From NCBI RefSeq assembly GCF_007018965.1, contig NZ_VJYZ01000013.1, positions 60,066 to 124,065 on the forward strand: 64,000 nt of DNA. Reading direction: 5' to 3'. The notes beneath the pieces were generated by a model. That model had not been told where the DNA came from. It did no database searches and saw nothing but the letters and a program-made list of their open reading frames with translations. Shown piece by piece: positions 1 through 9,329 of this stretch. The number at the start of each line of letters is the position of its first letter. Position 1 is the first letter of the stretch. This DNA comes from Paracoccus marinus (GTDB lineage: Bacteria > Pseudomonadota > Alphaproteobacteria > Rhodobacterales > Rhodobacteraceae). Made by a program: the position numbers and the translations under genes.

Positions 1-1
1 C

Positions 2-271
2 ATCACCGACGCCCGCGTGGCCTTCGGCGGCATGGCGGGCACGCCCAGGCGCGCCCCGTCGGCCGAGGCCGCGCTCATCGGCCAGCCCTTCGCCGCCGAC
101 ACGTTCGAGGGGGCCGCGCGCGCCGTGGCGGGCGACTTCACCCCGCTCAGCGACTGGCGCGCCTCTGCCGATTATCGCCGGGCGGTCGCGGGCAATTTCT
201 TCCGCCGCTTCTGGCTGGAACAGTCGGGCGGCGACATGCCCGTGCGCCTGAACCGCGCCGTCGGGGAATGA
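2..271 (+). CDS. xdhA: Xanthine dehydrogenase small subunit XdhA, C-terminal end (partial)
   Basis: The open frame enters from the left edge of the window, so only the last 89 codons are visible. The segment ITDARVAFGGMAGTPRRA, about 14 residues in from the edge, matches the C-terminal lobe of the FAD/iron-sulfur subunit of bacterial xanthine dehydrogenase, where an (A/G)GMAxTPxRA motif is typical. The subunit passes electrons from the molybdenum subunit to NAD during hypoxanthine and xanthine oxidation in the cytoplasm. The stop lies 15 bases before xdhB, and the order xdhA-xdhB-xdhC is the usual operon in Rhodobacter relatives. The true start and the iron-sulfur domain are outside the window. 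Confidence 0.9.
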   Translation: MTDARVAFGGMAGTPRRAPSAEAALIGQPFAADTFEGAARAVAGDFTPLSDWRASADYRRAVAGNFFRRFWLEQSGGDMPVRLNRAVGE

Positions 272-286
272 CCGGGGGGACATGAG

Positions 287-2632
287 ATGAAGCACGACCA
301 CGACATCACCGCCGCCACCCCTACGCTGGCCGAGACGCTGGCCGAGACGCCGCATGAATCGGCCACAAAGCACGTCACCGGCCGGGCCGACTACACCGAC
401 GACCTCGTCCTGCCCGAAGGGGCGCTGCACGCCTATCTCGGCCTGTCGACCGTCGCGCATGGCCGGATCCGGTCGATGGACCTCGACGCGGTCCGCGTCG
501 CGCCGGGCGTCATCGACGTGCTGACCGCCGCCGACATCCCCGGCCACAACGACGTGAGCCCGGTCCAGAAGGAAGACGACCCGATCTTCGCGGAATCCGA
601 GGTCATGTTCCACGGCCAGCCGATCTTCGCCGTCGTGGCCGAGACCCGCGACCAGGCCCGCCGCGCCGCCGTTTTGGCAAAGGTGGATTACGAGGACCTG
701 CCGCTCGTCCTCGACCCCCTGTCGGCAAGGGACGCGGGATCGTTCGTCCAGCCCGGCATGACGCTGCGCCGGGGCGAGCCCGAGGCCGCGCTGGCCGCCG
801 CCCCCCGCCGGATCGACGGGCGCATGGTGATCGGCGGGCAGGACCACTTCTATCTCGAAGGGCAGATCGCGCTCGCCATCCCGGGCGAGGATGACGAGGT
901 CACGATCTTCACCTCGACCCAGCACCCGACCGAGGTGCAGCACATGGTCGCCCATGCGCTGGGCGTGCCCGCCCACGCGGTCGTCGTGAACGTGCGCCGG
1001 ATGGGCGGCGGGTTCGGCGGCAAGGAAACGCAGATGAATCTTTTCTGCTGCGTTGCCGCCATCGCCGCGAAGAAATGGCATCGCGCCGTCAAGCTGCGCC
1101 CCGACCGCGACGACGACATGATCGCCACCGGCAAGCGCCACGACTTCGTCACCGACTATGCCGTGGGCTTCGACCATCAGGGCAAGATCCTCGCCGTGAC
1201 CGGCGACTGGTACGCCCGCTGCGGCTTTTCGGCCGACCTCAGCATGGCGGTGACGGACCGGGCGCTGTTTCATGCCGACAACGCCTATTTCTACCCCGAC
1301 GTGCAGGTCCGCAGCCATCCGCTGCGGACGAACACCGTGTCGAACACCGCCTTTCGCGGCTTCGGCGGCCCGCAGGGCGTGATCGTCGCCGAGCGCATCA
1401 TCGAGGAAATCGCCTACGCGACGGGGCAGGACACGCTTGCCGTCCGCAAGGCCAACTTCTACACCCACGGCCAGCTCACCCCCTATCACCAGCCGGTCGA
1501 GGACATGATCCTGCCGCAGCTGATCGGCGAGCTGGAAGGGTCGTGCGACTATGCCGCCCGCCGCCGCGCGGTGCTGGACTGGAACGCGCGGGCCGATGCG
1601 TCGGGCGGGGTGATCCGCCGCGGAATCGCGCTGACGCCGGTCAAGTTCGGGATCAGCTTCACCGCGACCCACTTCAACCAGGCGGGCGCGCTGGTCCACA
1701 TCTACTCCGACGGCTCGATCATGCTGAACCACGGCGGGACCGAGATGGGACAGGGCCTGCACACCAAGATCGTGCAGGTCGTGGCCGAGGCGTTCAACGT
1801 GGGCGTGGAACAGGTCCGCATCACCAAGACGACGACGGAGAAGGTACCGAACACCTCGGCCACCGCGGCGTCGTCGGGGACCGACCTCAACGGCATGGCC
1901 GCTCTGGATGCCTGCAACCAGATCAAGGCGCGGCTGGTCGCGTTCCTGTGCGAAACCAAGGACGCCGAGCCCGGCGAGATCGAGTTTCTCCGCGACCACG
2001 TCCGGGTCCGGGATGAGGTGATCGCGTTTTCCAAGGTCGTGCAGACCGCCTATCTGGCGCGGGTGCAGCTGTCGGCAGCCGGGTTCTACGCCACGCCCAA
2101 GATCCACTGGAACCGCGCGGCGGGCCGGGGTCGGCCGTTCTACTATTTCGCCTATGGCGCGGCTTGCGCCGAGGTATCGGTGGACACGCTGACCGGCGAA
2201 TACGTGATCGAACGCGCGGACGTGCTGCACGACGTCGGCCGGTCGATCAACCCGGCGATCGACAAGGGCCAGGTCGAGGGCGCATTCGTGCAGGGCACCG
2301 GCTGGCTCACGTCCGAGGAACTGTGGTGGGACGACAAGGGGCGGCTGCGGACGCACGCGCCGTCCACCTACAAGATCCCGCTCGCCTCGGACCGGCCCAA
2401 GGTCTTCAACGTCGCGCTGGCCGATTGGTCGGTGAACGCCGAGCGGACGATCAAGCGGTCCAAGGCCGTGGGCGAGCCGCCGTTCATGCTGGGGATCTCG
2501 GTGTTCGAGGCGATCGGCCACGCGGTCGCATCCGTCGCGGGCTACCGCGAATGTCCGCGCCTCGGTGCGCCCGCGACGCCGGAACGGGTGCTGATGGCGG
2601 TCGAGCGGCTGCGGGCGGGGACCGCCGCATGA
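287..2632 (+). CDS. xdhB: Xanthine dehydrogenase molybdopterin-binding subunit XdhB
   Basis: This 781-residue protein is the catalytic molybdenum-cofactor subunit of xanthine dehydrogenase, oxidising hypoxanthine to xanthine and urate. Its length fits the family. Visible signatures include the glycine-rich RRMGGGFGGKE segment near residue 240, the AFRGFGGPQG motif with the substrate-binding arginine near residue 355, and the catalytic glutamate in VGEPPF at residue 730, the same number as in Rhodobacter capsulatus XdhB as I recall it. A GGGGGGA ribosome-binding stretch lies 6 bases before the ATG. The stop overlaps the xdhC start (ATGA), so the two are translationally coupled. The call is secure. 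Confidence 0.97.
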   Translation: MKHDHDITAATPTLAETLAETPHESATKHVTGRADYTDDLVLPEGALHAYLGLSTVAHGRIRSMDLDAVRVAPGVIDVLTAADIPGHNDVSPVQKEDDPIFAESEVMFHGQPIFAVVAETRDQARRAAVLAKVDYEDLPLVLDPLSARDAGSFVQPGMTLRRGEPEAALAAAPRRIDGRMVIGGQDHFYLEGQIALAIPGEDDEVTIFTSTQHPTEVQHMVAHALGVPAHAVVVNVRRMGGGFGGKETQMNLFCCVAAIAAKKWHRAVKLRPDRDDDMIATGKRHDFVTDYAVGFDHQGKILAVTGDWYARCGFSADLSMAVTDRALFHADNAYFYPDVQVRSHPLRTNTVSNTAFRGFGGPQGVIVAERIIEEIAYATGQDTLAVRKANFYTHGQLTPYHQPVEDMILPQLIGELEGSCDYAARRRAVLDWNARADASGGVIRRGIALTPVKFGISFTATHFNQAGALVHIYSDGSIMLNHGGTEMGQGLHTKIVQVVAEAFNVGVEQVRITKTTTEKVPNTSATAASSGTDLNGMAALDACNQIKARLVAFLCETKDAEPGEIEFLRDHVRVRDEVIAFSKVVQTAYLARVQLSAAGFYATPKIHWNRAAGRGRPFYYFAYGAACAEVSVDTLTGEYVIERADVLHDVGRSINPAIDKGQVEGAFVQGTGWLTSEELWWDDKGRLRTHAPSTYKIPLASDRPKVFNVALADWSVNAERTIKRSKAVGEPPFMLGISVFEAIGHAVASVAGYRECPRLGAPATPERVLMAVERLRAGTAA

Positions 2633-3369
2633 TCCGGGTCCGCATCATCCGCGCCCGCGGGTCCACCCCGCGCGAGGAAGGGGCCGAGATGATGGTCGGC
2701 CGCGACACTGTCACCGGCACCATCGGCGGCGGGCAGCTGGAATACCTCGCCATCGACCGCGCCCGGATGATGCTGGCCAAGGGCGAGACGCAGGCGCGGA
2801 TGGACGTGCCGCTGGGACCGGACATCGGCCAGTGCTGCGGCGGCCGGGTGGAACTGGCGCTGGACCGGGCCCGGGCGACGGTCCCCGTTCCCGGCCCCGC
2901 GATCCTCATCTTCGGCGCGGGCCATGTCGGCCGTGCGCTGGCCCGCGCGCTGCTGCCGCTGCCGTTCTCGCCCCGGCTGATCGACCAGCGCGCGGCGGAA
3001 CTGTCGCTCGCCGCGCCCGGCGTGCCCACCACGCTTACCCCGCTGCCCGAGGCCGAACTGCGCGCCGCCCCGCCCGGCGCTGCCGTCGTCATCGTCACCC
3101 ACGACCACGCGCTCGACTTCCTGCTGGGGGTCGAGGCGCTGGCGCGGCCCGACGCCCCCTATATCGGCATGGTCGGCAGCCGTACCAAGCGCGCGACGTT
3201 CGACCGCTTCGCCCGCAGCCACGGCGCCGACCCCGCCCGCCTCGTCTGCCCGATCGCGGCGGGCTTCCCCCGCGACAAGCGCCCCGAGGTCATCGCCGCC
3301 TTCACCGCGGCCGAGATCGCCGCGCGCCTGCTGACCCACGCCCCCGCGCCCGCCCTGCACGCGCCCTGA
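2629..3369 (+). CDS. xdhC: XdhC, molybdenum cofactor insertion chaperone for xanthine dehydrogenase
   Basis: XdhC binds molybdenum cofactor, promotes its sulfuration and hands it to XdhB. This 246-residue protein shows the conserved GSTPREEGAEM segment, TGTIGGGQLE, the GQCCGG motif with cofactor-binding cysteines near residue 70, and a Rossmann-like FGAGHVG segment followed by GMVGS and a C-terminal helix. The ATG overlaps the xdhB stop, and this overlap decides the start. The N-terminus is some 20-50 residues shorter than in the better-known XdhC proteins, which start before the REV-RGS(A/T)PRE strand. An earlier start inside xdhB in the same frame is possible but has no clear ribosome-binding site. 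Confidence 0.92.
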   Translation: MIRVRIIRARGSTPREEGAEMMVGRDTVTGTIGGGQLEYLAIDRARMMLAKGETQARMDVPLGPDIGQCCGGRVELALDRARATVPVPGPAILIFGAGHVGRALARALLPLPFSPRLIDQRAAELSLAAPGVPTTLTPLPEAELRAAPPGAAVVIVTHDHALDFLLGVEALARPDAPYIGMVGSRTKRATFDRFARSHGADPARLVCPIAAGFPRDKRPEVIAAFTAAEIAARLLTHAPAPALHAP

Positions 3370-3386
3370 CCCGCCCGGAGACACCG

Positions 3387-4676
3387 ATGAAAACCCTCGT
3401 GCGCGGCCGCGTCCTGACCTTCCATGCCGATCCGGCCGACAGCGCCGACAATCACGACTACCACGAGAACGGCGCGATCCTGATCGACGCGGGCCGGATC
3501 GTCGCGGTGGGCGACCACGCCGACGTGGCGGCCCGCGCCGACGCGGCCGGCGCGGCCCTGATCGACCACCGGCCCCACATCGTCATGCCCGGCTTCATCG
3601 ACCCGCACATCCACTTTCCGCAAGTGCAGGTGATCGCGAGCTGGGGCGAGCAGTTGCTTGACTGGCTCAACACCTACACCTTCCCGGCCGAGCTGAAGTT
3701 CGCGGACGCGGCCCACGCGGGCGCGATGGCGGGCGCGTTCCTGGACCTGCTGCTGGCACATGGAACGACGACGGCCTGCGCCTTCTGTTCGGTCCACCCG
3801 GAAAGCGCCGAGGCGCTGTTCGCGGGCGCGCAGGCGCGCGGCATGGCGATGGTCGCGGGCAAGGTGATGATGGACCGGAACGCGCCGGACGGCCTTCTGG
3901 ACACCCCGCAGCGGGGCTATGACGAGACCACGGCGCTGATCGCCCGCTGGCACGGGCGCGACCGGCTGCGCTACGCGATCTCGCCCCGCTTCGCGATCAC
4001 CTCGACGCCGGAACAGTTGCGCGCGGCGGGGACGCTGGCGGCCGAGCATCCCGGCCTGCACGTGCAAACGCATCTCAGCGAGAACCGCGCGGAAATCGAC
4101 TTCACCCTGTCGCTGTATCCGCAGGCGCGCGACTACCTCGACGTCTATGACCGCGAGGGGCTGCTGGGTCCGCGCACGCTGATGGGCCACGCGATCCACC
4201 TGGGTGCGCGCGAGCTTGCGCGCATGGCGGACACCGGGACGCGGGCGATCCACTGCCCAACCTCGAACCTGTTCCTCGGCTCGGGCCTTTTCGACGATCA
4301 TTCGGCGCGCGCGGCGGGCGTGGTCACCGGCGTCGCCACCGACATCGGCGCGGGCACCAGCTATTCGATGCTGGCGACGCTGAACGAGGCCTACAAGATC
4401 GCGCAGTTGCAGGGCCGGCCGATGCACCCGCTGCAGGCGTTTCACTGGGCCACGCGCGGCAACGCCATCGCGCTGGGGATGGAGGACGAGATCGGCCGGA
4501 TCGCCCCCGGCCGCCACGCCGACCTCGTGGTGCTGGACCCGCGCGCGACGCCCGCGATGGCGCTTCGCGCCGACGCGGCGGGATCGCTGGCGGAGGAGCT
4601 GTTCATCCTGCAGATCATGGGCGACGACCGGGCGGTGGCGCAGACCTATGTGCAGGGGCGGGCGATGAAGGGGTGA
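3387..4676 (+). CDS. guaD: Guanine deaminase
   Basis: This 429-residue amidohydrolase converts guanine to xanthine plus ammonia and so feeds the upstream xanthine dehydrogenase. The metal-binding GFIDPHIHFPQ motif lies near residue 70, QTHLSEN near residue 227, GHAIHL near residue 265, HCPTSNLFLGSG near residue 290 and the catalytic aspartate of ATDIGAG near residue 317, all in the order seen in GuaD. Length matches the family (430-450). The ATG is 17 bases after xdhC with CCCGGAG upstream, so it is probably the last gene of the xdhABC-guaD operon. It acts in the cytoplasm and needs zinc. Confidence 0.94.
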   Translation: MKTLVRGRVLTFHADPADSADNHDYHENGAILIDAGRIVAVGDHADVAARADAAGAALIDHRPHIVMPGFIDPHIHFPQVQVIASWGEQLLDWLNTYTFPAELKFADAAHAGAMAGAFLDLLLAHGTTTACAFCSVHPESAEALFAGAQARGMAMVAGKVMMDRNAPDGLLDTPQRGYDETTALIARWHGRDRLRYAISPRFAITSTPEQLRAAGTLAAEHPGLHVQTHLSENRAEIDFTLSLYPQARDYLDVYDREGLLGPRTLMGHAIHLGARELARMADTGTRAIHCPTSNLFLGSGLFDDHSARAAGVVTGVATDIGAGTSYSMLATLNEAYKIAQLQGRPMHPLQAFHWATRGNAIALGMEDEIGRIAPGRHADLVVLDPRATPAMALRADAAGSLAEELFILQIMGDDRAVAQTYVQGRAMKG

Positions 4677-4688
4677 TCGCAGCCGCCG

Positions 4689-4701
4689 CTTATGATATAA
4701 G
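4689..4701 (+). promoter_or_regulatory. AT-rich palindrome upstream of the 4737 gene
   Basis: CTTAT-GAT-ATAAG is a perfect 5-base inverted repeat around a 3-base centre, set in otherwise GC-rich DNA between guaD and the next gene. It could hold a -10 element (TATGAT or GATATA) or a small operator for the 166-residue gene. Only the sequence itself supports this. Confidence 0.25.
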
Positions 4702-4736
4702 AATCGCACCACGTTCGTTCTGGAAGGAGCGAGGAA

Positions 4737-5237
4737 ATGGTCGGTTTCACGGCCAGTTGGGTGCATGGGAATGCGGTGGTCGCCGAAAGTCCCCCGGCAG
4801 AGGACGGCGGTCTTCTCAACTTCAATCACTACGGCTGGGGTACGCAGATCACGATGCGTCCGGGATTCGCGCGCTGGTTCCACATTGCGATCCCCTCGCC
4901 CGTGATCCTGAACGGCGCGCGGATGAAGCTGATCCGGGTGTTCCTCGGGTTCCGGCAGATCGCGGGCTTCCGCAACGCGGGCACGATCCAGGACGTGCAT
5001 CTGTGGGATGCCGGGCAGCGGATCGCGATGCTGTCGAACCGCGACTTCGTCAATGCGCCCGCCGCGCGGATCGACGGCTACCGGACTTGCGAACTGCGTG
5101 AACCGAGGCCGTGGGGGTTCGGCGTCGGCGTCTCGTTCCGGCTGTCGGCGCTGCCCTATCTCGAAGGTCACTTCATCGAGAACAGGGACGCGCCGGTGAT
5201 CGTCATCGGCTCGGCCGGGGCGGATTTCGAGCCCTAG
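4737..5237 (+). CDS. Conserved protein of unknown function, resembling the DUF6623 family
   Basis: The 166-residue product has no signal peptide or membrane segment. It has a WVHGN motif near the N-terminus, a YGWGTQ segment, RWFHIAIPSPVI near residue 45, and VHLWDAGQRI near residue 88, a pattern of short beta strands. From memory this order (WVHGN, GWGT, WFHIPIPTPVI, VxDG) matches proteins labelled DUF6623, whose function is not known. A strong AAGGAG site lies about 12 bases upstream. It is 60 bases after guaD and tail-to-tail with the cupin gene, 4 bases apart, so it may or may not be part of the purine operon. No function is proposed. Confidence 0.72.
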   Translation: MVGFTASWVHGNAVVAESPPAEDGGLLNFNHYGWGTQITMRPGFARWFHIAIPSPVILNGARMKLIRVFLGFRQIAGFRNAGTIQDVHLWDAGQRIAMLSNRDFVNAPAARIDGYRTCELREPRPWGFGVGVSFRLSALPYLEGHFIENRDAPVIVIGSAGADFEP

Positions 5238-5241
5238 CCGC

Positions 5242-6138
<897 letters not shown>

Positions 6139-6191
6139 GTCCAAGCTCCTGTAAGTTGGCGGCGCCCGCACCGGGGGTTTCCACCCCCGGA

Positions 6192-6257
6192 CCCCCGGAG
6201 GATACTTGGGCAAAGAAGAACCTCGCACGTTCTTCTTTGACGAAATATCCCGGGGGA
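6192..6257. repeat. Long imperfect palindromic intergenic element (REP-like)
   Basis: The core is a perfect 11-base inverted repeat, CAAAGAAGAAC at 6211-6221 and GTTCTTCTTTG at 6229-6239, around a 7-base loop. It is flanked by an outer imperfect arm pair: CCCCCGGAGGATA at 6192-6204 against TATCCCGGGGG ending at 6257. The whole could fold into a stem of roughly 30 pairs on either strand. It lies between two genes of the same direction (cupin and allantoinase fusion). From memory, related CCCCCGGAGTATTT/AAGAAGAA elements recur between genes in Rhodobacterales genomes, so it may be a dispersed repeat or a transcript-end structure. Confidence 0.6.
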
Positions 6258-6274
6258 GGCGCGCATCGCGCGGC

Positions 6275-6289
6275 GGGGGCAGCGCCCCC
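6275..6289 (-). terminator. GC hairpin just after the allantoinase fusion gene
   Basis: GGGGGC-AGC-GCCCCC is a perfect 6-base stem with a 3-base loop, 9-23 bases beyond the stop codon of the minus-strand gene that ends at 6298. There is no T-run, so it may stabilise the transcript end or help termination only together with the larger palindrome beside it. Confidence 0.4.
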
Positions 6290-6297
6290 GTCCTGTT

Positions 6298-7701
6298 TCA
6301 GTCCAGCATCGCCTTTAGCCGCAACTCGCCGATCCGTGCGACCTGGCGTTCCGCCTCGGTCCGTTCGGTGGCGGTGTCGTTGTCGAGGCGGCGGGTCATC
6401 GCCGCCATGATCCCCGCCTTGTCGTGGTCGCGGACCGCGATGATGAAGGGAAAGCCGTGGCGGGCGACATACGCCTCGTTCAGGCGGGTGAAGCCGGACC
6501 GTTCAGCGTCGGTCAGGGCGTCGAGCCCGGCGCTTGCCTGTTCGGCGCTGCTGTCGGCGGTCAGGCGCTTCGCGGCCGCGAGCTTGCCGGCGAGGTCGGG
6601 GTGGGCCCGCAGGACGCCCAGGCGGTCGTCGTCGCCGGCGGCGCGGAACTGGCGCGCCATCGCGGCGGCGAGACCCGCGGCGCTGTCGTGGGCGGCGCCC
6701 ATTTCGGCGTCCCAGGTGCGTTCCGCGACCCAGGGCGAGTGTTCGTAGATCGACCCGAAGCGAGCGACAAATGCGTCGCGGTCCATCTGCGACGGGCGCT
6801 CGGCGGCGGCGAAGGGGTGCGTCACCATCCAGTGCCGGGCGATGTCGAGCCGGGTCGCGAACCACACGCCGTCATGCGCGCGCACATGGTCGAGGAACCG
6901 CCGCACACCCTCGGCCCGGCCCGGCCGCCCGGCGAGGCGGCAGTGAAGGCCGATCGACAGCATCCGAGGGCGGCCCTGCGCGCCCTCGCGGTAAAGGCAG
7001 TCGAAGGCGTCGCGCAGGTAGATGAAGAACTCCTCGCCGTTGGTGAAGCCGCCATTGGCGAAGCGCATGTCGTTGGCGTCGAGCGTGTAGGGCACGATCA
7101 GCTGCGGCCGCCCGTCATGGATGTGCCAATAGGGCAGCTCGTCGGCATAGCTGTCGGCAAGATAGGCAAAGCCCCCCTCCTCGCAACCCAGCGCGACCGT
7201 GTTCATCGACGCGCGGCCCTGGTAGAACCCCTGCGGCCGCGACCCGGTGACCTGGGTGTGCAATTCCACGGCGCGGGCGATGTGGTCCGCCTCGACCTCG
7301 CGCGGGACATCCTTGTAGTCGATCCACTTCAGCCCGTGGGTCGCCATTTCCCAGCCCGCGTCGATCATCGCGCGGGTCTGTTCGGGGCTGCGGGCCAGCG
7401 CGGTCGCGACGCCGTAGCAGGTGACAGGGATCCCTTCGAGCAGGCGGTAGAGCCGCCAGAACCCGGCCCGCGCGCCGTAGTCGTAGATCGATTCCATGTT
7501 CCAGTGCCGCTGCCCGGGCCAGGGCTGCGCGCCCACGATCTCGGACAGGAACGCCTCGGACGCGGCGTCGCCGTGCTCGACCGAGTTCTCGCCGCCCTCC
7601 TCGTAGTTCACCACGATCTGGACGGCGATGCGGGCGCCCCCCGGCCAGGCCGGGTCGGGCGCGACCTCGCCGTGCCCGCGCATGTCGCGGCTGTAACGCA
7701 T
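6298..7701 (-). CDS. puuE: Allantoinase (PuuE type) fused to OHCU decarboxylase (UraD)
   Basis: This is a two-domain fusion of 467 residues. Residues 1-300 are a polysaccharide-deacetylase-like PuuE domain that hydrolyses allantoin to allantoate, recognised by VNYEEGGENS near residue 31, NMESIYDYG near residue 67 and the ATHGLKW segment. Residues 310-467 are a UraD domain, which decarboxylates OHCU to (S)-allantoin: it keeps the catalytic histidine in YEHSPWVAE, the AHPDLAGK motif and the terminal PFIIAVR strand. Joining the two would couple allantoin formation to its hydrolysis. Such fusions are known in Rhodobacterales and relatives. The gene diverges from the purine permease over a 202-base gap. 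Confidence 0.92.
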   Translation of the reverse strand: MRYSRDMRGHGEVAPDPAWPGGARIAVQIVVNYEEGGENSVEHGDAASEAFLSEIVGAQPWPGQRHWNMESIYDYGARAGFWRLYRLLEGIPVTCYGVATALARSPEQTRAMIDAGWEMATHGLKWIDYKDVPREVEADHIARAVELHTQVTGSRPQGFYQGRASMNTVALGCEEGGFAYLADSYADELPYWHIHDGRPQLIVPYTLDANDMRFANGGFTNGEEFFIYLRDAFDCLYREGAQGRPRMLSIGLHCRLAGRPGRAEGVRRFLDHVRAHDGVWFATRLDIARHWMVTHPFAAAERPSQMDRDAFVARFGSIYEHSPWVAERTWDAEMGAAHDSAAGLAAAMARQFRAAGDDDRLGVLRAHPDLAGKLAAAKRLTADSSAEQASAGLDALTDAERSGFTRLNEAYVARHGFPFIIAVRDHDKAGIMAAMTRRLDNDTATERTEAERQVARIGELRLKAMLD

Positions 7702-7903
7702 GGGACCCCCTTCTTGCGTGGCGCCGCCAGACTAGCGCAACCGCGGACAGCGCCAAGGGTGCCCGTCGCTGATGCAGCTTTGCGACAATGCGGAAATATC
7801 CCGCGCGCGCCGCATCCGCGCTCCGCTTCTGGGATGATTCCTCAACACAAAACCGTCATAAAGAACGCAGGCGGAGCTTGTCCGCAGGAGGATAGTTTCA
7901 AAC

Positions 7904-9208
7904 ATGCTCGAACAGTTCTTCGGCCTGCGGGCCAAGGGCACCAGCGTGCGGGTCGAGCTGCTCGCGGGGCTGACCACGTTCCTGACGATGGCCTACATCA
8001 TCTTCGTCAACCCTGACATCCTGTCCACGACCGGGATGGACCGGGACGCGGTGTTCGTGGCGACCTGCCTTGCCGCCGCGCTGGGGTCGCTGGTGATGGC
8101 GCTGTGGGCGAACTGGCCGATCGGCATGGCGCCCGGCATGGGGCTGAACGCGTTCTTCGCCTTCACCGTCGTCGGCGCGCTGGGCTACAGCTGGCAGCAG
8201 GCGCTGGGCGCGGTGTTCATCTCGGGCGTGATCTTCCTTTTGCTGACGCTGACCGGCGTGCGGCGCTGGCTGATCGAGGGGATCCCCCGGTCCATGCGCA
8301 GCGCCATCGCGGCCGGCATCGGGATGTTCCTTGCCATCATCGCGCTGAAGACGGCGGGCATCGTCGTCGCGAACCCCGCCACGCTGGTGGGCTTGGGCAA
8401 CCTCACGCAAACCGCGCCGCTTCTGACGATCGCGGGCTTCTTCGTCATCGCCGCGCTCGATCACCTGCGGGTGCCGGGCGCGATCCTGATCGGGATCCTG
8501 GTCATCACCGTGGTTTCCATCGCCATCGGCGCCAGCGCCTTCGGCGGCATCGTCTCGCCCCCGCCGCCCATCACGCCGACGCTGCTGCAGCTGGACATCC
8601 CCGGCGCGCTGCAGACGGGCATCCTGCACGTGATCCTGGTCATGGTGCTGGTCGAGGTGTTCGACGCCACCGGCACCCTGATCGGGGTCGCCAAGCGCGC
8701 GGGCCTGCTGACCGAGGGGCCGCAGCACACGAACCGCGGCCTCAGCCGGGCGCTGATGGCGGATTCGACCGCGATCGTCGCGGGCTCGATGCTGGGGACG
8801 TCGTCCACCACCGCCTATATCGAAAGCGCGTCGGGCGTGCAGGCGGGCGGGCGCACGGGCCTGACCGCGCTGACGGTCGCGGTGCTGTTCCTGCTGGCGA
8901 TGTTCCTGTCGCCCTTGGCCGGGTCGGTCCCCGCCCACGCCACCGCGCCCGCGCTGCTCTACGTCGCCACGCTGATGCTGCGCGAGTTTTCCGAGGTGGT
9001 CTGGGACGACGCGACCGAGGCGGCGCCGGCCGTCCTGACCGCCATCGCGATGCCCTTCACCTATTCCATCGCGAACGGCCTTGCCTTCGGCTTCGTCAGC
9101 TACGCGGTTCTCAAGCTGCTGACCGGGCGCGCGCGCGAGGTGCATCCGGCGACGTGGCTGGTGGCCGCGCTGTTCGTGGTGCGGTTCGTGTTCTTCCCGC
9201 AGGGGTGA
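7904..9208 (+). CDS. AzgA/NCS2-type purine permease
   Basis: The 434-residue inner-membrane protein has about 12 hydrophobic segments and the hallmarks of the AzgA branch of nucleobase:cation symporters: ELLAGLTTFLTMAYI at the N-terminus, the GMAPGMGLNAFFAF motif near residue 68, VEVFDATGTLIGVA near residue 250 and the GTSSTTAYIESASGV motif near residue 300. Bacterial members take up guanine, hypoxanthine or adenine by proton symport. It sits next to the purine catabolic genes and diverges from puuE, so it probably supplies substrate. An AGGAGG site lies 12 bases upstream, directly after a small hairpin (GCGGA-GCTTG-TCCGC, 7871-7885). Exact substrate is inferred only. Confidence 0.9.
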   Translation: MLEQFFGLRAKGTSVRVELLAGLTTFLTMAYIIFVNPDILSTTGMDRDAVFVATCLAAALGSLVMALWANWPIGMAPGMGLNAFFAFTVVGALGYSWQQALGAVFISGVIFLLLTLTGVRRWLIEGIPRSMRSAIAAGIGMFLAIIALKTAGIVVANPATLVGLGNLTQTAPLLTIAGFFVIAALDHLRVPGAILIGILVITVVSIAIGASAFGGIVSPPPPITPTLLQLDIPGALQTGILHVILVMVLVEVFDATGTLIGVAKRAGLLTEGPQHTNRGLSRALMADSTAIVAGSMLGTSSTTAYIESASGVQAGGRTGLTALTVAVLFLLAMFLSPLAGSVPAHATAPALLYVATLMLREFSEVVWDDATEAAPAVLTAIAMPFTYSIANGLAFGFVSYAVLKLLTGRAREVHPATWLVAALFVVRFVFFPQG

Positions 9209-9227
9209 ACGCGCGCGGCGTAAATAG

Positions 9228-9251
9228 GGGCGTGCCTGGCAAGGCGCGCCC
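9228..9251 (+). terminator. Hairpin after the purine permease gene
   Basis: GGGCGTGCCT at 9228-9237 pairs with AGGCGCGCCC at 9242-9251 (10 pairs including one T-G) around a GGCA loop, 20 bases after the permease stop. A T-run (CTTTTTCCC) appears only about 25 bases later, so a classical intrinsic terminator is not certain. Confidence 0.45.
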
Positions 9252-9329
9252 ATGACCCTGGTGAACTTTTTCCCTCGGCGGGCGTAGTGTCCGGCGCCGG
9301 TGCCCTTCGTCCGGCGCGGCCGAGGATCG

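Noticed and set aside
7702..7903. Possible purine riboswitch upstream of the purine permease
   Set aside because: The conserved loop bases of the purine aptamer are not found; only a small hairpin before the ribosome-binding site is present.
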